A stretch of DNA of 10,000 nt from Magnetospirillum sp. (lineage in GTDB: Bacteria > Pseudomonadota > Alphaproteobacteria > Rhodospirillales > Magnetospirillaceae): NCBI GenBank assembly GCA_020217035.1, contig JAIWOG010000132.1, positions 1-10,000 on the forward strand, read 5' to 3'. Position numbers and translations under genes: made by a program. This document shows, piece by piece, positions 5,186 to 10,000 of this stretch. The notes below the pieces were generated by a model. That model did no database searches, had not been told where the DNA came from, and saw only the letters and a list, made by a program, of their open reading frames with translations. Position 1 is the first letter of the stretch. Each line of letters begins with the position of its first letter.

Positions 5186-6755
5186 GGCGGGTCTTCCTGT
5201 TCATGACGATGCGGGCCAGACCGTGCAGCAGGACGCCGCCCAAGGCGCCTGCCAGGGCCAGATAGCCCAGGATGTCGAGCCATGCGATGGAATCGCGGCC
5301 GGGCATGTAGAAGCCGGGCAACTGGGCCAAGCGGCCGTCCTCGCCCCTGGTGTGACACTGGCCGCATTTCAGCGCGTCTTCCTTGGGCGCCACCATGTGG
5401 GTGATGGGCCAGGTCATGCGCGTTTCGATGAAGCCGATCTGGCCGCTCCACGGCAATCCGGCGTATTCCATGCCGAACTTGATGGACTTGGCGTAGTCGT
5501 AATTGCCCCAAAAGGCGCTGTCGTCCCGGCCATAGACGTGGTTCACCACCAGGGTCTTCAACACCGGGTCATAGGGCTGCTTGCCGCGCATTTCCTTGAA
5601 CGGCCAGATGCGGGAATCGGGGTCCCTGGCATCGCCGTGCAGGGTGTTCAGGCGCAGGATCTGGCTGTCGTCGATCTTGTCGCCGATGTTCACCTGGTCG
5701 GTCACCCCGTTGTGCCAATGATAAGTGGGGCGCACGTTCTCGCCGTATTCGAAGTCGCCCTTCTCGGCCGAATAGCTGAGATGGCCGTGGTCGTCCTTGA
5801 TGAAGATGGCCTTGCCGTCGGCGTCCTTGCGGCCGGCGGTGGACCAGTCCCACAGGGTCTTGGTGGCGATGCCGCCACGGGCGAATTCCGGGATGTGGCA
5901 GGTTTGGCAGGCCACCTTGTCGGTGTGGTCGTTCAGCTTGGCTTCATGGTGGGGGGTGTCGCCATGGCAGGATTCGCACGTCGCCCGGTTGTGGTCGTCC
6001 TTGGGCAGGTCCAGTCCGTGCGGGTCCTTGGCGGCGGTGTCGTAGCGCGAGCCTGACGGGATGTGGTCGTTGAAGGTGTGGCAGGTGGCGCAGGTCATGT
6101 TGGCACCGTCGGCGGCCATGTGCACGTCCAGCTTGCGGCTGGGCTTGACCAGCGACGAATCCAGGTCGCCATGCTTGACCGCGTCGCCGCCGCCGCCGTT
6201 GAAGTGGCAGGCGCCGCAATTGTCGCGGCCGGGATCGCCGACGCTTTGCGCGGCCTTGGCCAAATCCGGCGGCATGACGGTCTTTCCGCCCATGGTGCGC
6301 GGCTCGTACAGCGGGTGGCCGGCGTCGGTGGCCACCTTCTTGTAGCCGCCGGAGCGGTCGTGGCAGACCAGGCAGTCGACGTTTTGCTGCACCGGTTCCG
6401 GCGGCTGGCGGGCGTCGGTCCAGCCATAGCCGGCATGGCACGAGGTGCAGCGCGGCTCGTTGGACAAGGGCGAGCCGCAAAAGCTGTTCATGGTCCGCGT
6501 CTTGCCCAGGCGCTTGCCGGTGTCGGGGTTGGTGAAGTCCCAGGTCCAGTGGATGGATTTCATCACCTGGTGCGAGGCTTCGGTATGGCAGGCCAGGCAA
6601 GCCTTGGTCACCTCGGGGGCGCTGGTGAACGGCCCTTTCAGCGATTCGAACTTGGAATGGTCGGCGGTCGAGCTGGCCAGCGCCGCTCCCGGCAGCCAGG
6701 TCGCCAGGGCCAGCGCCACCGCGCCTGCCCGAAAATGTCGGAAAAGTCGTTTCAT
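5178..6755 (-). CDS. otr: Membrane-anchored octahaem cytochrome c, tetrathionate reductase (OTR) family
   Basis: The 525-residue protein has a Sec signal peptide (cleavage near A25-L26-A27-S28) and eight CxxCH haem-c motifs, with their first cysteines at 53, 103, 128, 180, 222, 260, 283 and 464. The uneven spacing, the G110-Y-G-W after motif 2 and the Y138-K139-K140 after motif 3 fit the octahaem tetrathionate reductase family described from Shewanella. That enzyme reduces tetrathionate, nitrite and hydroxylamine in vitro and has one lysine-ligated haem. The true substrate here cannot be read from sequence. A single transmembrane helix (about 490-512) followed by a basic tail anchors the C terminus, leaving the haem domain in the periplasm. 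GGAG lies eight bases before the ATG. It is the first gene of the operon with cytochrome b and DUF2141. No CxxCK motif is present, which argues against the octahaem nitrite reductase family. Confidence 0.88.
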   Translation of the reverse strand: MKRLFRHFRAGAVALALATWLPGAALASSTADHSKFESLKGPFTSAPEVTKACLACHTEASHQVMKSIHWTWDFTNPDTGKRLGKTRTMNSFCGSPLSNEPRCTSCHAGYGWTDARQPPEPVQQNVDCLVCHDRSGGYKKVATDAGHPLYEPRTMGGKTVMPPDLAKAAQSVGDPGRDNCGACHFNGGGGDAVKHGDLDSSLVKPSRKLDVHMAADGANMTCATCHTFNDHIPSGSRYDTAAKDPHGLDLPKDDHNRATCESCHGDTPHHEAKLNDHTDKVACQTCHIPEFARGGIATKTLWDWSTAGRKDADGKAIFIKDDHGHLSYSAEKGDFEYGENVRPTYHWHNGVTDQVNIGDKIDDSQILRLNTLHGDARDPDSRIWPFKEMRGKQPYDPVLKTLVVNHVYGRDDSAFWGNYDYAKSIKFGMEYAGLPWSGQIGFIETRMTWPITHMVAPKEDALKCGQCHTRGEDGRLAQLPGFYMPGRDSIAWLDILGYLALAGALGGVLLHGLARIVMNRKTRHD

Positions 6756-6792
6756 CTGTCGCGCTCCACCCCGCCGCCCGGCAAGGCGGCAA

Positions 6793-6809
6793 ACATGTAT
6801 CAGACATGT
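6793..6809. repeat. ACATGT-N5-ACATGT repeat in the otr leader
   Basis: Two copies of the self-complementary hexamer ACATGT, at 6793-6798 and 6804-6809, are separated by five bases, so they form both a direct and an inverted repeat. They lie 38 to 54 bases before the otr start, at or just after the predicted transcript start. An operator or a leader hairpin is possible; neither is shown. Confidence 0.3.
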
Positions 6810-6835
6810 CTAAAGGAGTGTGCGCCGCGTCCACA

Positions 6836-6849
6836 TTGCGATTTAGCAA
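6836..6849 (-). promoter_or_regulatory. Candidate Fnr/NnrR-family (Crp/Fnr) binding site upstream of otr
   Basis: On the plus strand the site reads TTGCGATTTAGCAA, which fits TTG-N8-CAA, the half-site layout of Fnr, Dnr and NnrR boxes. The TTGCG half resembles published NnrR sites more than the TTGAT of Fnr. It is part of a six-base inverted repeat (CATTGC/GCAATG, 6834-6851). Its centre is 88 bases upstream of the otr start. If it acts at -41.5, transcription would begin near 6802, and a TTTAGA sequence on the minus strand (6814-6809) lies where the -10 should be. The arrangement therefore fits class II activation of the otr operon under low oxygen or nitric oxide. Confidence 0.5.
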
Positions 6850-6875
6850 TGCGTAATTGATTTTTCTGCCTGCAA

Positions 6876-7640
6876 TTACATCTGCGCCACCAGGAACAGC
6901 CGGCGGAAGGGAAACAGCGTCTTGCCGTCGGCGCGACGCGGATAGGCCGCGGCGACGCGGGCGCGGTATTCCTCCAAGAAGCCTTGGCGCCACGCGCCGT
7001 CCACCGCGTCCAGCAACGGCCGCAGCGCCGTGCCCATGGTCCAGCGCACCACCGGGTCGTCGCCGTCCAGGACGTGCAGGTATTCGGTTTCCCAGATGTC
7101 CACATCCCGGGTCAGCGGCGCCAGCAGGTCGTAATAGAAGCCGGGATCGCCCACCGGGAAGCGGCCGGCCAGCGGCACCAGCTTGTCGGCCCATGGGCCG
7201 GCGGCGGCGGCCTCGGCCATGAGGGCGTGGGAAGCGGCGTAATGATTGTGCGGCATCTGCACCGCCAGCCAGCCCCCGGGGGCCACCATGGCGGCCAGGC
7301 GCGGGAACAAGCCGGCGTGGTCGCCCAGCCAGTGCAAGGCAGCGTTGGAAAACAGCACGTCTACTTTGTCGGCGGGCATCCATGTGCCGATATCGGCTTG
7401 GGTCCAAGTGATGGCGGCGCTTTCCTGGGCGGCGGCTTGCAGCATCTCGGCCGAAGAATCGACGCCAACCACGTGGGCGCCCGGCCAGCGTTCGCCCAAA
7501 AGACGGGTGACGTTGCCGGTGCCGCAGCCCAGGTCGACCACCCGGGCCGGCTTCTCGGCGCCGACACGGGCCAGCAAATCCAAGGCCGGGCGCAGTCGCG
7601 GCGCGGCGAAGCTGGAATAGAGTTTCGGGTCCCAGGCCAT
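6876..7640 (-). CDS. tam: Trans-aconitate 2-methyltransferase-like SAM-dependent methyltransferase
   Basis: The 254-residue protein matches E. coli Tam (about 252 residues) along its length, starting W3-D4-P5-K6-L7-Y8 and R15 to L19, and ending P244-F245-R246-R247-L248-F249. The SAM-binding motif is D36-L37-G38-C39-G40-T41-G42-N43, with an acidic residue at the end of beta 2 (D61) and A82-D83-I84 further on. N99-A100-A101-L102-H103-W104 and V127-Q128-M129-P130 are typical of the family. Tam methylates trans-aconitate, a by-product that inhibits aconitase, in the cytoplasm. The specificity here is inferred from similarity. The start at 7640 is supported by GGAGG six bases upstream; the frame is open further upstream but without a comparable site. 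It is divergent from rpmH. No convincing terminator follows before the otr promoter region. Confidence 0.83.
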   Translation of the reverse strand: MAWDPKLYSSFAAPRLRPALDLLARVGAEKPARVVDLGCGTGNVTRLLGERWPGAHVVGVDSSAEMLQAAAQESAAITWTQADIGTWMPADKVDVLFSNAALHWLGDHAGLFPRLAAMVAPGGWLAVQMPHNHYAASHALMAEAAAAGPWADKLVPLAGRFPVGDPGFYYDLLAPLTRDVDIWETEYLHVLDGDDPVVRWTMGTALRPLLDAVDGAWRQGFLEEYRARVAAAYPRRADGKTLFPFRRLFLVAQM

Positions 7641-7723
7641 GACCAACCTCCGCTTTATAGTTAACGAGATCATAAGACGAGGCGAAGAATCAAACCGCCC
7701 GGGCAATTCCTAGGAAGAGTCCG

Positions 7724-7753
7724 TTGACTCTGGGGCGTGGTTGGGCTTATAAG
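7724..7753 (+). promoter_or_regulatory. Predicted strong promoter of rpmH-rnpA-yidD-yidC
   Basis: TTGACT (7724-7729) and TATAAG (7748-7753) each match five of six consensus bases and are 18 bases apart. Transcription would start near 7760, leaving a leader of about 38 bases before rpmH. The strength fits a highly expressed ribosomal-protein gene. Confidence 0.7.
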
Positions 7754-7797
7754 CGCGGCTTCCTATTTCTTAGACCGTTTGTTTTGGAGTTACCGAC

Positions 7798-7932
7798 GTG
7801 AAGCGCACTTTCCAGCCGAGCAAGCTCGTCCGCGCCCGCCGCCACGGCTTCCGCGCGCGCATGGCCACCGTTGGCGGCCGCAAGGTCATCGCCAACCGCC
7901 GTCGCCAGGGCCGCAAGCGCCTGTCGGCCTAA
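7798..7932 (+). CDS. rpmH: 50S ribosomal protein L34
   Basis: The 44-residue, strongly basic protein begins [20 protein letters not shown] and ends with the usual R-K-R-L-S-A. It matches bacterial L34 in length and in nearly every conserved position, including the G-G-R-K-V core. The start codon is GTG, with GGAG eight bases upstream. It heads the conserved cluster with rnpA, yidD and yidC and follows a near-consensus promoter. Confidence 0.97.
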   Translation: MKRTFQPSKLVRARRHGFRARMATVGGRKVIANRRRQGRKRLSA

Positions 7933-7944
7933 GACCTTTTGGTC
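7933..7944 (+). promoter_or_regulatory. 12-base hairpin filling the rpmH-rnpA spacer
   Basis: The whole gap between the rpmH stop and the rnpA ATG is GACC-TTTT-GGTC, a perfect four-base-pair stem with a four-base loop. No Shine-Dalgarno sequence is present, so rnpA initiation probably depends on ribosomes arriving from rpmH. Whether the hairpin has a role is not shown. Confidence 0.35.
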
Positions 7945-8358
7945 ATGCCCATAGTGCTGGCCCGTTTGAAAAAGCGGGCGGATTTTCTCCGCGTCGCCGG
8001 TCAGCGCAAGAAATGGGCAAGCCCAGGTCTGATCCTGCAAGTGGCCCCCTTCCCGGAAGGCGAGCCCGCACCGAAAGCCGATGCCATTCGCATCGGCTTT
8101 ACGTGTTCCAAGAAGGTCGGCAACGCGGTGGCGCGGAACCGCGCCCGTCGCCGCCTGAAAGCCGCGGTCGATGCGGTTTTTCCCAGCCAAGCGCGTCCTG
8201 GTTTGGATTATGTAGTCATCGGCCGACGCGAAACCGTGGACCGAGACTATTCTCTTCTCTTGCAGGATTTGCGAACCGCGCTAAAACGTGTCGGTGCGTT
8301 GGCGGCTGCGGGGCAACCCGAGCCGCAGGCGCCAAGCGGGGAAGGAACGCCCGCATGA
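7945..8358 (+). CDS. rnpA: Ribonuclease P protein component
   Basis: The 137-residue basic protein carries the RNase P protein signature K56-K57-V58-G59-N60-A61-V62-A63-R64-N65-R66-A67-R68-R69-R70, preceded by R49-I50-G51-F52. The N-terminal L8-K9-K10-R11-A12-D13-F14 is also typical. It binds the RNase P RNA and helps mature the 5' ends of tRNAs in the cytoplasm. The C-terminal tail (about 118-137) is rich in alanine, proline and glutamate, is probably disordered, and extends past the usual domain. The ATG at 7945 is preferred; the in-frame TTG at 7939 has no advantage. No clear ribosome-binding site precedes either. The stop overlaps the yidD start (ATGA). Confidence 0.95.
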   Translation: MPIVLARLKKRADFLRVAGQRKKWASPGLILQVAPFPEGEPAPKADAIRIGFTCSKKVGNAVARNRARRRLKAAVDAVFPSQARPGLDYVVIGRRETVDRDYSLLLQDLRTALKRVGALAAAGQPEPQAPSGEGTPA

Positions 8359-8633
8359 GTCCTTTGGCCTGGGGGTTGAAGGTGCTGGTGCGGGCCTACC
8401 AGTTGCTGATCTCGCCGGTTCTGCCGCCGAGCTGCCGCTTCACCCCAACGTGCTCGGCCTACGCCATCGAGGCGTTGACCAAGCACGGGGCGGTCAAGGG
8501 AAGCTGGCTGGCGGTGACGCGGATCTGTCGCTGTCATCCCTGGAACGATGGGGGCTATGATCCGGTCCCCGAACCGAAGTGCAAGTCCTGTGGTGGCGAT
8601 GGGCCGCCCCAGGCCCCGGATAGGACGTCATGA
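8355..8633 (+). CDS. yidD: Membrane protein insertion efficiency factor YidD
   Basis: The 92-residue protein matches YidD. Y15-Q16-L17-L18-I19-S20-P21 is followed by C27-R28-F29-T30-P31-T32-C33-S34-x-Y36, and later by R59-C60-H61-P62-W63. An N-terminal amphipathic or membrane-associated helix is expected. YidD supports YidC-mediated insertion of inner-membrane proteins. The C-terminal tail adds a second cysteine pair (C76-x-x-C79) and ends in a proline-rich stretch. The start at 8355 overlaps the rnpA stop, with GAAGGA eight bases upstream, and the stop overlaps the yidC start. A longer open frame upstream of this ATG is the out-of-frame shadow of rpmH and rnpA. Confidence 0.95.
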   Translation: MSPLAWGLKVLVRAYQLLISPVLPPSCRFTPTCSAYAIEALTKHGAVKGSWLAVTRICRCHPWNDGGYDPVPEPKCKSCGGDGPPQAPDRTS

Positions 8634-10000
8634 ACGAACAGCGCAACCTGTTTATCGCCATCGCCCTCTCGGTCCTGATCCTGTTCGGGTTCCAGTGGTT
8701 GTATCCGTCCACGCCGCCGGCACCGGTGGCGACCGACGCCCCGCTGACCACCGGCACCCCGCCGGTGCCGGGAAGCGGCGACGCCGCCGCACCGGCCGTC
8801 CCCGGCCAGGCCCAGGCCGCGGTCAAGGACCGCGCCACGGCGCTGGCCAATGCCAAGCGGGTGCGCATCAGCACGCCGACCCTGCATGGGTCGCTGTCCT
8901 TGACCGGCGCCAAGCTGGACGACTTGACCCTGGCCGGCTATCGCGAGACCACCGACCCCAGTTCCAAGGAAATCGAGCTGCTGTCGCCGGCCGGCTCGGC
9001 CCATCCCTATCACGCTGAATTCGGCTGGGTCCCCGCCGACCCGACCACCAAGACCCCCGGCGCCGACACCCAGTGGAGCCTGGCGCAAGGCGCCGAGATG
9101 ACCCCCGGCGTCCCGGTGGTGCTGACCTGGGACAACGGCGAGGGGCTGCGTTTCGTCCGCACCGTCACCGTGGACGAGAACTACATGTTCCAGGTGAACC
9201 AGCGGGTCGAGAATTACGGCGCCAAGCCGGTGACGCTGCACGCCTTTGCCCTGGTGTCGCGCACCGGCACGCCCAAGACCGAGGGCATGTACATCCTGCA
9301 CGAAGGCCCCTTGGGCGTCTTCGACGGCACCTTGGTCGAGCACAAGTACGACGACCTGAAGAAGCTGTCCACCGAACGCACCAAAAGCGTCGGCGGCTGG
9401 ATCGGCTTTACCGACAAGTACTGGCTGACCGCCCTGGTTCCCGACCAGAAGGCCGAACTGACCAGCCGCTTCGTCCATAGCCGCGTCGACAACGACGACC
9501 GCTATCAGGTGGACTTCACCGGCGGCGCCCAGGTGGTGCAGCCGGGCGCCGCCGCCGAGGCCAGCTACCACCTGTTCGCCGGCGCCAAGGTTCTGTCGTT
9601 GCTGGACGGCTACGCCGACAAGCTGGGCATCGAACGTTTCGACATGGCCATCGATTTCGGCTGGTTCTATTTCCTGACCAAGCCGTTCTTCTACATCCTG
9701 AAGATGATGCACGACGTGTTGGGCAACATGGGGCTGGCCATCCTGGCGCTGACCGTGCTGATCAAGGCCGTCATGTTCCCGCTGGCCAACAAGTCGTACG
9801 AATCCATGAGCAAGATGAAGCTGCTGCAACCGCAGGTCAAAGCCCTGCAGGAACGCTTCGGCGACGACAAGATGCGTCTGCAGCAGGAAATGATGGCCCT
9901 TTACAAGAAGGAAAAGGTCAACCCGGTCTCGGGCTGCCTGCCCATCCTGATCCAGATTCCGGTGTTCTTCGCCCTTTACAAGGTGCTGTTCGTCACCATC
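8630..10000 (+). CDS. yidC: Membrane protein insertase YidC (3' end outside the window)
   Basis: The first 457 codons are present with no stop; the gene continues past the right edge. The first transmembrane helix covers about residues 7-24 (start [20 protein letters not shown]). An alanine- and proline-rich linker (about 27-65) leads to the periplasmic P1 beta domain (about 75-335). The conserved insertase core begins with the helices near 344-385. K379 (V376-L377-I378-K379-A380) takes the place of the hydrophilic-groove arginine of E. coli YidC. M393-S394-K395-M396-K397-L398-L399-Q400-P401 and M422-A423-L424-Y425-K426 mark the cytoplasmic helical hairpin. It inserts proteins into the inner membrane alone or with SecYEG. 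The ATG overlaps the yidD stop (ATGA), with AGGA just upstream. Confidence 0.96.
   Translation, partial: MNEQRNLFIAIALSVLILFGFQWLYPSTPPAPVATDAPLTTGTPPVPGSGDAAAPAVPGQAQAAVKDRATALANAKRVRISTPTLHGSLSLTGAKLDDLTLAGYRETTDPSSKEIELLSPAGSAHPYHAEFGWVPADPTTKTPGADTQWSLAQGAEMTPGVPVVLTWDNGEGLRFVRTVTVDENYMFQVNQRVENYGAKPVTLHAFALVSRTGTPKTEGMYILHEGPLGVFDGTLVEHKYDDLKKLSTERTKSVGGWIGFTDKYWLTALVPDQKAELTSRFVHSRVDNDDRYQVDFTGGAQVVQPGAAAEASYHLFAGAKVLSLLDGYADKLGIERFDMAIDFGWFYFLTKPFFYILKMMHDVLGNMGLAILALTVLIKAVMFPLANKSYESMSKMKLLQPQVKALQERFGDDKMRLQQEMMALYKKEKVNPVSGCLPILIQIPVFFALYKVLFVTI

Noticed and set aside
5184..6056. 290-residue open frame on the plus strand
   Set aside because: It is antisense to the octahaem cytochrome gene with its eight CxxCH motifs; the composition (valine, glycine, alanine, histidine) is that of a reverse-complement shadow.
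6853..6879. Inverted repeat GTAATTG / CAATTAC with a 13-base loop, as the tam terminator
   Set aside because: The stem is only seven base pairs and mostly A-T, and no T-run follows on the minus strand.
5944..7407. 487-residue open frame on the minus strand spanning tam and otr
   Set aside because: It is in another frame from both recognised genes and crosses their intergenic control region.
7737..8354. Open frame continuing upstream of the yidD start
   Set aside because: The real yidD begins at 8355, with a ribosome-binding site and an ATGA overlap. The upstream part overlaps rpmH and rnpA out of frame.
8555..9829. 424-residue open frame on the minus strand
   Set aside because: It is antisense to yidD and yidC, whose identity is certain, and the translation is glycine/glutamine/histidine-rich without a recognisable domain.
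1..10000. Mobile elements, CRISPR arrays, tRNA or rRNA genes, magnetosome genes
   Set aside because: No transposase, terminal repeats, regularly spaced repeats, RNA-gene signatures or mam/mms-like proteins were seen on either strand.

Overview
The window looks like a chromosomal segment of an alphaproteobacterium in the Rhodospirillales. A Magnetospirillum or close relative is the best guess. The reasons are the high GC content, the order rpmH-rnpA-yidD-yidC, and above all two tandem unequal bacterioferritin genes of the Bfr1/Bfr2 type known from Magnetospirillum. This assignment is inference from gene content. No magnetosome, mobile-element, CRISPR, rRNA or tRNA sequence was seen.

Layout. 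Positions 2-58 hold the last codons of a membrane protein, possibly a small multidrug transporter. An extensin-like lipoprotein follows (146-814, +). An iron-storage locus spans 910-2530: bacterioferritin-associated ferredoxin (bfd) and a coupled 38-residue ORF run leftward, and bfr1-bfr2 run rightward from a shared AT-rich intergenic region, ending at a strong terminator. Bfr1 keeps all ferroxidase ligands but lacks the haem methionine. Bfr2 keeps the haem methionine but has lost four of six ferroxidase ligands, so the two chains look complementary. An unrecognised 280-residue protein lies on the minus strand (2534-3376). A two-gene cassette of unknown small proteins (127 and 57 residues) follows on the plus strand (3548-4122) with its own promoter.

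A minus-strand respiratory operon occupies 4119-6755: a membrane-anchored octahaem cytochrome c of the tetrathionate reductase family, a four-helix diheme-type cytochrome b, and a secreted DUF2141 protein, all with overlapping start and stop codons. The likely electron path is quinol to cytochrome b to the periplasmic octahaem protein. A TTG-N8-CAA box (6836-6849) upstream has the geometry of a class II Fnr/Crp-family site, suggesting control by low oxygen or nitric oxide.

A trans-aconitate methyltransferase-like gene (6876-7640, -) is divergent from the housekeeping rpmH-rnpA-yidD-yidC cluster. That cluster starts at a near-consensus promoter and runs off the right edge inside yidC. It links ribosomal protein L34, RNase P protein and the membrane-insertion machinery.
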